Of a stretch of 33,813 bases of DNA, positions 25,628-33,813 are shown piece after piece; positions within the stretch are counted from its first letter, which is position 1; the number at the start of each line of letters is the position of its first letter. The position numbers were made by a program, and so were the translations under genes. The stretch is from an uncultured Christensenellaceae bacterium (GTDB lineage: Bacteria > Bacillota > Clostridia > Christensenellales > UBA3700). A model generated the notes under the pieces. The model made no database searches. It was not told the DNA's origin and was given only the letters and a program-made list of their open reading frames with translations. The stretch lies in assembly GCA_944381345.1 (NCBI GenBank), contig CALWKU010000023.1, positions 1-33,813 of the forward strand, written 5' to 3'.

Positions 25628-26782
25628 ATGACAGACAAATTCAAACAGCCGTCGGGCGTACGCGATACGCTGCCGGCGGAGTGCGCGGCAAAGCGCGCGA
25701 TCGAGGACAAGCTGCTCTTCAAGTTCGGGCAGTACGGCTATCGCCAGATCGATACTCCGGCGCTCGAATACGGCAGACTCTATTCAGAGGGCGACCGATT
25801 CGAGCTTGACCGTTTGTTCAAGCTGTCCGACTGCGACGGCTCGCTGCTCGTGTTGAGACCGGACATGACGATGCCGATATCGCGCGTTGTTGCGACCAAG
25901 TTCGCGCCGGGCAGATACAAGCTGTGTTATTTGGGCAGCACCTACAGGTTGACCCGCCGCAGCGGACTGCGCGAGTTCACCCAGGCGGGCGTCGAATATA
26001 TGGGCGCGAGCGGTACGGCGTGTGACGCCGAGGCGGTCGCGTTGGCGATCGAGTCGCTGCTTTCGTGCGGTCTGGACGACTTCATCATAGATATAGGACA
26101 CGTCGGCTTTTTCGGCGGCATTCTCAAACAGCTCGGACTCGACGGCGACAAGCGGCGCGAGCTGACCGCGCTCGTCGAGCGCAAGGATGTGATCGGCGAA
26201 AGTCTGTTTGCCGCCCGCGAGGGGTTGACGAGCGAGAGCATGAGCCTCTTGACCGGGCTTCCTATGCTGTTCGGCGACGGAAGCGTCCTCAAAAAGGCGC
26301 GCTCGATGTGCCTCAACGACGAGATGAACGCTTCGCTCGACGAGTTGGACGCGCTCAACAGCGCTCTCGTCAAGGCGGGATATGGCGATCGCATCAGTTA
26401 CGACCTTTCTTTGGTGGGCGAGATGTCCTATTACAGCGGGCTCGTGTTCAAGGGGCTGTGCGAGGGCGCCGGCTCGTCCGTACTCAGCGGTGGCAGATAC
26501 GACAGGCTGTGCGACGCGTTCGGCAGGAGCGTGCCGTCCGTCGGATTCGCAGTCGCCGTGGACAGGCTCGTCGACTTGCTGCCCTCGGACGATAAAGAGA
26601 GTCGCCCCGACGAGGTTGTCGGCTGCGACGGCGCTCCCGAAGGGATCGCAGCGGCGCTCGCCTATGTCTCGGCTGCGACTGCAAAGGGACGCCGCGTCGA
26701 CTTTGTCGGTCGGTGTTCGGAGCGGGAACTTGAAGGGTACGGCGTCAAGTTCACAATGTTCGGATCGCGGGAGAATAAGTGA
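25628..26782 (+). CDS. hisZ: ATP phosphoribosyltransferase regulatory subunit HisZ
   Basis: HisZ is a catalytically inactive relative of histidyl-tRNA synthetase that joins short-form HisG to make an active, feedback-regulated enzyme. The 384-residue product shows the class II synthetase core: KQPSGVRDTLPAE (motif 1 region), LLVLRPDMTMPISRVVAT (motif 2) and SGGRYDRLCDAFG and VGFAVAVDRL (motif 3 region), as in HisZ. The length matches HisZ and is short of HisRS, and the C-terminal anticodon domain is reduced. The ribosome binding site GGAAG is moderate. It is first in the his operon, next to short hisG, which supports HisZ over HisRS. Confidence 0.93.
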   Translation: MTDKFKQPSGVRDTLPAECAAKRAIEDKLLFKFGQYGYRQIDTPALEYGRLYSEGDRFELDRLFKLSDCDGSLLVLRPDMTMPISRVVATKFAPGRYKLCYLGSTYRLTRRSGLREFTQAGVEYMGASGTACDAEAVALAIESLLSCGLDDFIIDIGHVGFFGGILKQLGLDGDKRRELTALVERKDVIGESLFAAREGLTSESMSLLTGLPMLFGDGSVLKKARSMCLNDEMNASLDELDALNSALVKAGYGDRISYDLSLVGEMSYYSGLVFKGLCEGAGSSVLSGGRYDRLCDAFGRSVPSVGFAVAVDRLVDLLPSDDKESRPDEVVGCDGAPEGIAAALAYVSAATAKGRRVDFVGRCSERELEGYGVKFTMFGSRENK

Positions 26783-26783
26783 T

Positions 26784-27437
26784 ATGAAGCTCAAAAAGAA
26801 TATGGACAAAACGGTTGTATTCGCATTGGCAAAGGGCAGGCTTGCGGAAAAGTCCGCCGACATTCTTTGCCGCTGCGGGATCGACTGCGCCAACATCTTG
26901 GAACCGACCCGCAAGCTGGTGCTGACCGACGCGAGCGGCGCGTACGAATTCATCTTTGTCAAGCCCAGCGACGTACCCGTGTATGTCGAGAGGGGGGTCG
27001 CCGACGTCGGCGTCGTGGGCAAGGACACGCTGCTCGAGTCGGGCGCGGACGTCTACGAGCTCGTAGATCTTAGGTTTGCCGCATGCAAGCTGGCGCTCGC
27101 CGGCTATCCCGGCTTTGACGTAAAAGAGGCGCGCAACGGGCTGAAAGTTGCGACAAAATACGGCAACTTCGCGCGCAGCTATTTTGAGAGCCGCGGGCTG
27201 AACGCGGACATCATTCCGCTGCACGGTTCGATCGAACTCGGACCTATAGTGGGATTGTCCGACATAATCCTCGATATCGTCGAGAGCGGCAAGACTCTCA
27301 AAGAAAACGGGCTTGTCGTACTGGAAGAGATATGCGACTGTTCGGCGCGGCTCATCGTCAACAAGGTCAGCCTCAAAACAAAATCAAAGGCGCTTATTCC
27401 GCTTGTCGCCTCTATCAAACAAGCGGTTTCGGAGTGA
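26784..27437 (+). CDS. hisG: ATP phosphoribosyltransferase, short form
   Basis: HisG joins PRPP and ATP, the first and rate-controlling step of histidine synthesis. The 217-residue product is the short form that lacks the C-terminal regulatory domain and depends on HisZ. Motifs are FALAKGRLAEKSADIL near the start, the ligand-binding segment FVKPSDVPVYVERGVADVGVVG, and the PRPP loop DIVESGKTLKENGL. GGGAG lies ten bases before the ATG at 26784; an in-frame ATG at 26802 is an alternative start. It begins one base after the hisZ stop. Confidence 0.95.
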   Translation: MKLKKNMDKTVVFALAKGRLAEKSADILCRCGIDCANILEPTRKLVLTDASGAYEFIFVKPSDVPVYVERGVADVGVVGKDTLLESGADVYELVDLRFAACKLALAGYPGFDVKEARNGLKVATKYGNFARSYFESRGLNADIIPLHGSIELGPIVGLSDIILDIVESGKTLKENGLVVLEEICDCSARLIVNKVSLKTKSKALIPLVASIKQAVSE

Positions 27438-27438
27438 T

Positions 27439-28716
27439 ATGATACCTATATTGAGATATGGCATAGACAACGGCGACAGGGTATTCCGCCGCACGCAGCT
27501 CGGAGATCCCCGAAATGCCGCCGCCGTCGCGTCGATCGTTTCCGACGTCAGAGAGAGAGGTGACGAGGCGCTTTTCGAGTATGCGCTCAAATTCGACAAT
27601 GCGCGTTTGTCGGCAGACAACATCGAGGTGACCAGGGAGGAGATAGACGCGGCGTACGCCGAGGTCGATCCCGCGCTTGTCGAAAGTCTGCGCCGTGCGG
27701 CGAAGAACGTCTTGGATTATCACGCGCGCCAGCGCGCAAAGTTTGCAGACGACGACCACAGAGTCGGGCGTTCGAGTACGCTCGGTTGGAGATACCGCGC
27801 GCTCAAACGCGTGGGGCTGTATGTCCCCGGAGGCAAGGCGAGCTATCCGTCCACCGTGCTGATGACAGCGATCCCGGCGGTCGCGGCGGGAGTCGAGGAG
27901 CTGATTGTCTGCACGCCAAATCTCGCCAATCCGCTGATCGCGGTCGCGTGCCGCGAGTGCGGCGTCAAAAAGATCTACCGCGTCGGCGGAGCGCAGGCGA
28001 TCGCGGCGATGGCTTACGGTACCGAGAGCGTTCCGCGCGTCGATCTGATCGCGGGACCGGGCAACGTATTCGTCACTCTTGCAAAAAAACAGGTGTTCGG
28101 CGACGTAGCGATCGACATGATCGCGGGACCGAGCGAGGTGCTCGTCATCGCTGACGACGGCGCCGATCCCGCCCGAGTGGCGGCGGATCTGCTGTCGCAG
28201 GCGGAACACGACGAGTCTGCGGCGGCGATATTGGTTACCGACAGCGAGGAATTCGGACGCAAAGTCGCCGCGTGCATCGACGAACAGACGGAAAAGCTGC
28301 CCCGCCGAGCGATCGTGAAAAAGTCGCTTGAAACCAACGGCGCGATCGTGGTGTGTAAAGATCTCGACGAGGCGGTCGAAGTCGCGGACAGGGTCGCGCC
28401 CGAGCATTTGGAAGTGTGTACGCGCAACGCGCGTGAAGTCGCCTCTAAGCTGAGCAACGCCGGCGCGCTGTTCGTCGGCGATTGGTCGCCCGAGCCTCTC
28501 GGCGATTACTTCGCCGGTCCGTCGCACGTGCTGCCAACCAGCGGAAGCGCGAGATTCAGTTCCGTGCTGAGCGTGGACACATTTATGAAAAAGACAAGTT
28601 ACATCGAGTATTCGCGCGAAGATCTGCTCGCCGCGGCGGACGATATCACCGCTCTCGCCGACAGCGAGGGGTTTGACGCGCACGCCAACTCGATAAGGAT
28701 AAGGAGAGAGAAATGA
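27439..28716 (+). CDS. hisD: Histidinol dehydrogenase
   Basis: HisD performs the last two oxidations from histidinol to histidine using NAD. The 425-residue product shows RVGLYVPGGKASYPSTVLM, IAGPGNVFVTLAKK, MIAGPSEVLVIADD, the zinc-binding QAEHD, and the catalytic glutamate-histidine pair in VAPEHLEV. DYFAGPSHVLPTSGSARF, with another conserved histidine, follows. GGAG lies four bases before the ATG at 27439, one base after the hisG stop. An upstream open frame overlapping hisG is not supported. The length fits the family. Confidence 0.96.
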   Translation: MIPILRYGIDNGDRVFRRTQLGDPRNAAAVASIVSDVRERGDEALFEYALKFDNARLSADNIEVTREEIDAAYAEVDPALVESLRRAAKNVLDYHARQRAKFADDDHRVGRSSTLGWRYRALKRVGLYVPGGKASYPSTVLMTAIPAVAAGVEELIVCTPNLANPLIAVACRECGVKKIYRVGGAQAIAAMAYGTESVPRVDLIAGPGNVFVTLAKKQVFGDVAIDMIAGPSEVLVIADDGADPARVAADLLSQAEHDESAAAILVTDSEEFGRKVAACIDEQTEKLPRRAIVKKSLETNGAIVVCKDLDEAVEVADRVAPEHLEVCTRNAREVASKLSNAGALFVGDWSPEPLGDYFAGPSHVLPTSGSARFSSVLSVDTFMKKTSYIEYSREDLLAAADDITALADSEGFDAHANSIRIRREK

Positions 28717-29303
28717 AACAACTTGAAAGACGGGCGGAGATAGTCCGCGACACAAAGGAGACGCGCATCAGGCTGACGGTGGATCTCGGCGGCGGCATCG
28801 TCGAGGCGGACAGCGGCATAGGCTTTTTCGACCATATGCTCGAACTGTTAGGCTATCATTCGGGTTTCGGGCTTGCGGTCGGATGCGAAGGCGACACGCG
28901 CGTGGACGGACACCACTCCGTCGAGGACATCGGCATCGCGCTCGGCAAGGCGCTCGCCAAGGCGGTCGGCGACAAGCGCGGTATTGCGCGCTACGCGTCT
29001 GTGACCATCCCGATGGACGAGTCGCTCGCGACGGTCAGCGTGGATTTCAGCGGCAGACCCTATCTCGTGTTCAACGCAGACTTTTCCGCTGCCAAGGTGG
29101 GAGAGTTCGACCTCGAATTGGTCGAGGAGTTCTTCCGCGCGGTTGCGACGTACGGCGGCATAACGCTGCACGTCAATCTGCATTACGGCTCCAACAACCA
29201 CCACAAGGCGGAGGCGATATTCAAGGCGTTTGCGAGGGCGCTATCCGCAGCCGTCAAGATAGTTTCGGACGAGATCCCTTCGTCCAAAGGCATACTCGAA
29301 TGA
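28713..29303 (+). CDS. hisB: Imidazoleglycerol-phosphate dehydratase
   Basis: HisB dehydrates imidazole glycerol phosphate, the sixth step towards histidine. The 196-residue product is the monofunctional form: no phosphatase domain is fused. The di-manganese site motifs are GFFDHMLELLGYHS, GDTRVDGHHSVEDIGIALG and HYGSNNHHKAEAIFKAFARAL. It overlaps hisD by four bases (ATGA) and hisH follows with the same overlap. Confidence 0.96.
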   Translation: MKQLERRAEIVRDTKETRIRLTVDLGGGIVEADSGIGFFDHMLELLGYHSGFGLAVGCEGDTRVDGHHSVEDIGIALGKALAKAVGDKRGIARYASVTIPMDESLATVSVDFSGRPYLVFNADFSAAKVGEFDLELVEEFFRAVATYGGITLHVNLHYGSNNHHKAEAIFKAFARALSAAVKIVSDEIPSSKGILE

Positions 29304-29902
29304 TCGCGGTCGTCGACTACGGGATGGGCAATCTGCGCAGCGTGCAGAAGGCGTTCCAATTTTTGGGGCTTGACGCGAGGATAGGTTCGGACAAAACGCT
29401 GCTCTTAGACGCGTCCCACATAGTGCTGCCGGGCGTAGGTGCGTTTTCTGACGCGGCGGCGGCGCTTAGGCGCGATGGATTGGACGAGGAGTTGAAGCGT
29501 CAAGCCGCGTCGGGCAAGCCGCTGCTCGGGATATGTCTTGGGATGCAATTGCTGTTCGATCGCAGCTTCGAGGACGGCGAACACAGAGGTCTGTCTCTCG
29601 TTCCCGGCGAAGTCGAGCGTTTTGACGTCGGGGATCTAAAAGTACCGCACATCGGTTGGAATACCGTGCGCGTCGTCAAGGATACGCCGCTCTTTGCCGG
29701 AGCGGACGACCTCAGCTTTTATTTCGTACACAGTTACCATGCGGCGGGAGTCGCTCCCGACTGCGTCGAGACGGTGTGCGAATACGGCTGCGAGTTTGTT
29801 TCGTCCGTCAATAGAGACAACGTGTACGGCGTGCAGTTTCATCCCGAGAAGAGCGGCGAGGCGGGGCTTAAATTGTTGAAAAATTTCGGAGGTGTCGCAT
29901 GA
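29300..29902 (+). CDS. hisH: Imidazole glycerol phosphate synthase, glutaminase subunit HisH
   Basis: HisH releases ammonia from glutamine for HisF. The 200-residue class I amidotransferase has the nucleophile C79 in GICLGMQLLF and the histidine-glutamate pair H181 and E183 in GVQFHPEKSG. The N-terminal VDYGMGNLRSVQKA is typical. It begins in the hisB stop (ATGA) and ends in the hisA start. The frame extending upstream into hisB has no support. Confidence 0.96.
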   Translation: MIAVVDYGMGNLRSVQKAFQFLGLDARIGSDKTLLLDASHIVLPGVGAFSDAAAALRRDGLDEELKRQAASGKPLLGICLGMQLLFDRSFEDGEHRGLSLVPGEVERFDVGDLKVPHIGWNTVRVVKDTPLFAGADDLSFYFVHSYHAAGVAPDCVETVCEYGCEFVSSVNRDNVYGVQFHPEKSGEAGLKLLKNFGGVA

Positions 29903-30618
29903 TACTTTTTCCGGCGGTGGACATCTTGGACGGTCGCGCGGTGCGGCTGCTTCACGGCAGACGCGACGCGGTCACCGACTACGGCGATCCCGTCGACAGG
30001 GCGGCGCTATGGGCTGAGGCGGGCGCGAAGTTTTTGCACGTCGTCGATCTCAACGGCGCGTTCGGCGACGGAGACAACGCCGCGGTCATTGCGGAGATAG
30101 TGCGCAAGACCTCCCTTCCGGTGCAGGTCGGCGGCGGGATAAAGGACGTCGCGCGCGCGGCGTATTATATTTTGGACGCGGGCGCAGAGAGGGTGATAGT
30201 AGGCTCGGCGATCGCGCTCGACCCGGACGGCGCGGATGCGATGTGCGCGCGTTTCGGGCGCAAGATCGTTGCCGGCATAGACGTCAAGGACGGATTCGTC
30301 GCCGTCAAGGGCTGGGTGCAAAAGTCGGATATGACCGCGCTCGACGCAGCGCTTGCGATGAAAAAGCGCGGCTGCGACACCGTCGTCTATACCGATATCT
30401 CCCGCGACGGCGCGCTGACGGGCGTCAATGCGGACGCGACCGCGCGGCTGGGCAGAGAGAGCGGCATGAACATCATTGCCAGCGGCGGCGTGAGCGGGAT
30501 GAACGATCTCGCCGCGCTCGACGCTCTCGGCGTCTACGGCGCGATCCTCGGCAGGGCGATCTACGAAGGCGCGATAGACCTGAGCAAGGCGACTGCGCTG
30601 TACGGGGAGGGCGTCTGA
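29899..30618 (+). CDS. hisA: Phosphoribosylformimino-5-aminoimidazole carboxamide ribotide isomerase
   Basis: HisA is the TIM-barrel isomerase that opens the ribose ring of ProFAR to PRFAR. The 239-residue product has [17 protein letters not shown] (catalytic D8), [25 protein letters not shown] and the second-half phosphate loop IIASGGVSG. The start codon overlaps the hisH stop as ATGA. It is distinguished from HisF by FPAVDI rather than IPCLDI. Confidence 0.96.
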   Translation: MILFPAVDILDGRAVRLLHGRRDAVTDYGDPVDRAALWAEAGAKFLHVVDLNGAFGDGDNAAVIAEIVRKTSLPVQVGGGIKDVARAAYYILDAGAERVIVGSAIALDPDGADAMCARFGRKIVAGIDVKDGFVAVKGWVQKSDMTALDAALAMKKRGCDTVVYTDISRDGALTGVNADATARLGRESGMNIIASGGVSGMNDLAALDALGVYGAILGRAIYEGAIDLSKATALYGEGV

Positions 30619-31376
30619 TGTTGGCAAAAAGGATTATCCCGTGTCTCGACATCCGCGACGGGCGGGTGGTCAAGGGCGTCAATTTCGTCGATCTCGTCGA
30701 CGCAGGCGATCCCGTTGAGGCGGCGAGGGCATACAACTCGATGCGCGCGGACGAGATAGTATTCCTCGACATCACAGCGACTCATGAGGGGCGCAACACG
30801 ATGTACGACGTCATTGCCCGCGCGGCGGAGCAGGTGTTCATACCGCTGACAGTGGGAGGAGGGATAAGCTCGGTCGAGCATTTCCGCAAGCTGCTGTCAC
30901 TCGGCGCAGACAAGATCAGCGTCAATTCGGCGGCGTTCCGCCGCCCGGAACTCATCACCGAGGCGGCGCTCAAATTCGGCTCGCAATGCGTGGTCGTAGC
31001 GATAGACGCAAAGCGCAACGACAGAGGGTCGTTCAACGTGTTCTTAAACGGCGGGCGCATAGACACGGGCGCGGACGCGATCGAGTGGGCGCAAACGGCG
31101 GTAAAGATGGGCGCGGGCGAAATATTGTTGACAAGCATGGACTGCGACGGCACCAAGAACGGTTATGATCTCGAATTGACGCGCACGGTCTCAGAGGCGG
31201 TCGGAGTGCCCGTGATCGCAAGCGGCGGCGCGGGCAGCAAAGAGCATTTCAAGGCGGTTTTGACCGACGGCAAGGCGGACGCGGCGCTTGCGGCGTCGCT
31301 GTTCCACTTCGGCGAATTGGGCATTTCCGAACTCAAAGATTATTTGGCAAACGAGGGCGTCGCCGTTCGCAGGTGA
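30618..31376 (+). CDS. hisF: Imidazole glycerol phosphate synthase, cyclase subunit HisF
   Basis: HisF uses ammonia from HisH to make imidazole glycerol phosphate and AICAR. The 252-residue TIM barrel has [18 protein letters not shown] with catalytic D11, [22 protein letters not shown] with catalytic D130, [13 protein letters not shown] and [13 protein letters not shown]. Both acid-base aspartates are at the canonical numbers. The ATG shares its A with the hisA stop (TGATG). Confidence 0.97.
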   Translation: MLAKRIIPCLDIRDGRVVKGVNFVDLVDAGDPVEAARAYNSMRADEIVFLDITATHEGRNTMYDVIARAAEQVFIPLTVGGGISSVEHFRKLLSLGADKISVNSAAFRRPELITEAALKFGSQCVVVAIDAKRNDRGSFNVFLNGGRIDTGADAIEWAQTAVKMGAGEILLTSMDCDGTKNGYDLELTRTVSEAVGVPVIASGGAGSKEHFKAVLTDGKADAALAASLFHFGELGISELKDYLANEGVAVRR

Positions 31377-31389
31377 CGAAAGGAGAGAT

Positions 31390-32073
31390 ATGGACATCAA
31401 CGATTTCAAATTCGACGACAAGGGGCTAGTATGCGCGATCGCGCAGGACGCAGCCACGGGCGAAGTACTCATGCAGGCTTATAGGAACGCCGAGGCGGTG
31501 CAGGCGACGCTGACAAGCGGCTATGCGACCTATTTCAGCCGTTCGCGCAATTGCCTTTGGCGCAAGGGCGAGACAAGCGGGCATATTCAAAAGGTGTTGC
31601 GCGTCGACTATGACTGCGACGCGGACTGCGTATTGCTGCAAGTGGAGCAGACGGGCGCGGCGTGCCATACCGGCAACCGCAGCTGCTTTTTCCGCAACCT
31701 CAAAATTTTTGACGACAAGCCCGATTACAAGGTGATCTTTGCCGAGGCTGCGGCGATCGACGACCGTAAAGCGCATCCCGTGCAGGGCTCGTACACAAAC
31801 TATCTGTTGGACAAGGGTACGGAGAAGATATGCAAAAAGGTGGGCGAGGAGGCGACCGAGACGGTGATCGCCGCTTGCTGCGACAAGCGCGGAGAGATGG
31901 TCGGCGAGCTGTGCGATCTGCTCTATCACGCGCTCGTCCTGATGGCGGACAAAGAGGTGACTTTGGACGACGTATTCGCCGAACTCGAACGACGCAGAGG
32001 CAAGGCTCCCAACCCAAAATACGGCAAGGGCGACATTGCGACAAACACCGATATGATCAAAAACAAAAAGTGA
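31390..32073 (+). CDS. hisIE: Bifunctional phosphoribosyl-AMP cyclohydrolase / phosphoribosyl-ATP pyrophosphatase
   Basis: The fused enzyme hydrolyses PR-ATP to PR-AMP (HisE part) and opens the adenine ring (HisI part). The first 110 residues are HisI, with [16 protein letters not shown], the metal ligands D75, D77 and D79 in DYDCDADC, and zinc cysteines C80, C92 and C99. From about residue 130 comes HisE, with [20 protein letters not shown] and LLYHALVLM. Length is 227. AAAGGAGAG lies four bases upstream of the ATG. It is the last his gene before the terminator. Confidence 0.96.
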   Translation: MDINDFKFDDKGLVCAIAQDAATGEVLMQAYRNAEAVQATLTSGYATYFSRSRNCLWRKGETSGHIQKVLRVDYDCDADCVLLQVEQTGAACHTGNRSCFFRNLKIFDDKPDYKVIFAEAAAIDDRKAHPVQGSYTNYLLDKGTEKICKKVGEEATETVIAACCDKRGEMVGELCDLLYHALVLMADKEVTLDDVFAELERRRGKAPNPKYGKGDIATNTDMIKNKK

Positions 32074-32087
32074 GTTTACGCACACGG

Positions 32088-32126
32088 GTATGAAAAAGCC
32101 TCCTTTTTCGGGAGGCTTTTTCATAC
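32088..32126. terminator. Bidirectional terminator between hisIE and pyk
   Basis: A perfect 16-pair stem (32088-32103 with 32111-32126) carries an A-run on the left arm and a T-run on the right arm. It can therefore stop transcripts from the his operon on the plus strand and from pyk on the minus strand. Confidence 0.95.
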
Positions 32127-32141
32127 GTGATGACGATGTTT

Positions 32142-33557
32142 TCAGATGCGGTCTATACGCAGCACGTTCATCGAGTCGCGGCTCTCGCCCGTCGAGGTCG
32201 CCAACGTGACCACGGTGTCCCCGGTCTTGATCATATTGAAGTAGCCCGCAACCTTTGCGGCATGATCGAATACCTTGCTTATGTCCGTCTGCTCCGCGCC
32301 GTGCAGAGGATATACGCCCCAGCTGAGCGCGAGTTGATAATATGCCTTGTCCGTTGTCGTCACCGCTATGATGGGGCAGGAAGGACGGAAACGGCTGACC
32401 AATTTCGCGGTGCGACCGCTGCGCGTTGCGACGACTATCGCGTTACAGTCGAGGTCGTACGACGCCTTTACCGCAGACGCGGACATGGCGTCGGAGACGG
32501 ACTTGACGTCAAAGTCGCCGAACATATTGAACCGCTTGCGGTAGTGTATCGATTTTTCGGTGTATTCGGCGATGTCCGACATCACCTTGATCGCCTGGAC
32601 GGGATAAAGTCCCGCCGCGGTCTCGCCCGACAGCATGATCGCGCCCGTACCGTCATAGACGGCGTTGGCTACGTCGGAAGTCTCCGCACGGGTGGGGCGG
32701 GGCTTGGTGATCATGCTCTCCAACATTTCGGTCGCGGTGATCACGCGTTTGCCGGCGGCGCGCGCGTGTTTTATCAGCGATTTTTGAATCGCCGGCAGCT
32801 CTATGAACGGCACCTCTACGCCCAAGTCCCCGCGTGCGACCATTATGCCGTCGGCGAGCGCAAGTATATCGTCGATGTTTTCGATACCCTTACGCGATTC
32901 TATCTTTGCTATGACTTCGATGTTTTCGCCGCCGTGCGTCAAGAGAAAGTCTTTGAGTACGCGGATGTCGTTGGCTGTGGACACGAACGACGCGGCGACA
33001 AAATCGACGTCCTGCTCAATGCCGAACAGCAGATCTTCTCTGTCTTTGTCGCTCAGATAGGGCAGATCGAGTTCCGCGCCCGGCACGTTGATGCTCTTGT
33101 GATTGCTGATCGTGCCGCCGATGACGACTTGAAGTTTGACGACCTTGTTTTCTATCGCCTTGACCTGCATACGGATGAGCCCGTCGTTGACGAGCAAAAA
33201 GTCTCCCGGCCGCAGCATCTTGTAAAAGTCGCGGCAGGACACGCTCGCCCTGCGTGCGTCTCCGACAATCTTTTCGTTGACGATCTCAAACTCGTCGCCC
33301 GTCTTGACATCGGCGCCGCCGTTTTCAAACGTACCGAGACGGATCTCCGGTCCGCGCGTATCCAACATCAACGCGACCGGCGCGGACAGATCGCGACGTA
33401 TCTCCTTGATCAACGCGATGCGCGCGGCGTGCTCTTCGTGCGTTGCATGCGACATGTTGATGCGGGCGACGTTCATGCCCGCCTTGACCATAGCGGTCAA
33501 GATGTTTTTGTCCGAACTCGACGGACCCAAAGTGGCGATAATTTTGGTTTTTCGCAT
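32142..33557 (-). CDS. pyk: Pyruvate kinase
   Basis: Pyruvate kinase converts phosphoenolpyruvate and ADP to pyruvate and ATP, the last step of glycolysis. The 471-residue product has KIIATLGPSS at its start, the active-site ARINMSHA (R32, N34), LDTRGPEIRLG (65-75), the catalytic lysine in VIAKIESRKGIENID (K217, E219), MVARGDLGVEVP and ATEMLESMI. It lacks the extra C-terminal PEP-utiliser-like domain found in some Bacillota enzymes. The ribosome binding site on the minus strand is AGGAGA, six bases before the ATG at 33557. It converges on the his operon. Confidence 0.97.
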   Translation of the reverse strand: MRKTKIIATLGPSSSDKNILTAMVKAGMNVARINMSHATHEEHAARIALIKEIRRDLSAPVALMLDTRGPEIRLGTFENGGADVKTGDEFEIVNEKIVGDARRASVSCRDFYKMLRPGDFLLVNDGLIRMQVKAIENKVVKLQVVIGGTISNHKSINVPGAELDLPYLSDKDREDLLFGIEQDVDFVAASFVSTANDIRVLKDFLLTHGGENIEVIAKIESRKGIENIDDILALADGIMVARGDLGVEVPFIELPAIQKSLIKHARAAGKRVITATEMLESMITKPRPTRAETSDVANAVYDGTGAIMLSGETAAGLYPVQAIKVMSDIAEYTEKSIHYRKRFNMFGDFDVKSVSDAMSASAVKASYDLDCNAIVVATRSGRTAKLVSRFRPSCPIIAVTTTDKAYYQLALSWGVYPLHGAEQTDISKVFDHAAKVAGYFNMIKTGDTVVTLATSTGESRDSMNVLRIDRI

Positions 33558-33580
33558 ATGTTTCTCCTGTGATCGTAAAG

Positions 33581-33609
33581 ATTATAAGGCATACGCGCGC
33601 AAAAGTAAA
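33581..33609 (-). promoter_or_regulatory. Sigma-A promoter of pyk
   Basis: On the minus strand, TTTACT (complement of 33604-33609), 17 bp and a perfect TATAAT (complement of 33581-33586) precede pyk. Transcription would start near 33574, leaving a leader of about 17 nt. Confidence 0.65.
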
Positions 33610-33813
33610 ACGTTTGGCGGGGAAGTGGGGTGTATGATATTTTCTTAACAAATAATGCAAAAAAGGAGCGGAATTTGCGCCAAACTCCCATTTTGGATCG
33701 CCTCAAGCCGTAGCTCGTAGCAATGGTAGAGATAGAAGGGCTCGTGAGTACAAGTGAAGCGAGTACGGAATAGCGCAGCGTAGCGGAGCGTCACAATTTC
33801 GTTTTTCGATATC
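33610..33813. repeat. Intergenic right edge with palindrome and short tandem repeat
   Basis: No gene is seen. CCGTAGCTCG (33708-33717) can pair with CGAGTACGG (33760-33768) with one bulged base. GAGTAC occurs at 33746-33751 and 33761-33766. AGCG is repeated four times at a five-base period (33772-33790). The TAGCTCGTAGCAATGGTAGAG stretch recalls a tRNA D-arm, but no acceptor stem, anticodon arm or T-arm can be formed. It may be a dispersed intergenic repeat. Confidence 0.45.

Noticed and set aside
32127..33572. A 481-codon plus-strand frame opposite pyk
   Set aside because: It mirrors the pyk codons; pyk has all catalytic motifs, a promoter and a ribosome binding site.
33711..33731. tRNA-like D-arm sequence
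   Set aside because: No acceptor stem, anticodon arm or T-arm can be built around it.

Overview
The window reads as a chromosomal segment of a visibly GC-rich, endospore-forming member of the Bacillota, most likely a clostridial lineage. Three things point there. The gene order from yicC to recG is collinear with the Bacillus subtilis yloC-gmk-rpoZ-coaBC-priA-def-fmt-rsmB-rlmN-rsgA-rpe-spoVM-rpmB-yloU-yloV-recG region. Shine-Dalgarno sequences are strong (GGAGG types) for most genes. A 26-codon gene at exactly the syntenic spot looks like spoVM. Genus or species cannot be told from this sequence alone. No phage, transposon, CRISPR, rRNA or tRNA was found.

Layout. At the left edge (minus strand) lies the start of an MMPL/RND-type membrane exporter. 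Next come, on the plus strand, a sugar-phosphate isomerase/epimerase-like TIM barrel and glucose-6-phosphate isomerase (pgi). A structured, gene-poor gap follows, then a small hypothetical protein with its own promoter. The DNA maintenance pair pcrA/uvrD-ligA follows and ends at a strong terminator at 8736-8765. A long, tightly overlapping operon (yicC to rpe, 8814-19071) carries nucleotide, CoA, replication-restart, translation-initiation and ribosome-maturation functions and ends at a terminator at 19090-19122. The next 2 kb is looser: repetitive and AT-rich DNA, spoVM, rpmB with its own promoter and terminator, and then asp23-fakA. recG follows after another terminator. The last third is a complete-looking histidine operon, hisZ-G-D-B-H-A-F-IE, which lacks hisC and a histidinol phosphatase. 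It converges on a minus-strand pyruvate kinase gene (pyk) across a 16-bp bidirectional terminator. The right edge is a short repetitive, palindromic intergenic stretch.

How the genes fit together. pgi, rpe and pyk serve central carbon flow. pcrA, ligA, priA and recG handle repair and restart of replication forks. gmk, rpoZ, def, fmt, rsmB, rlmN, rsgA and rpmB serve transcription and translation. The his genes convert PRPP and ATP towards histidine, with HisZ completing a short-form HisG.

No obviously new biological system is visible. The most useful non-routine observations are these: the overlooked spoVM micro-gene with a possible sigma-E-type promoter; two promoters placed so that transcription would begin at the start codon (leaderless pcrA and the TIM-barrel gene); a perfect dyad centred on the pcrA -35 box; the absence of prpC-prkC, remA, thiN and sdaAB/AA from an otherwise conserved block; a promoter-driven orphan protein; and two unexplained repeat patches. 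All functional calls are from motif recognition by eye, and no database search was possible.
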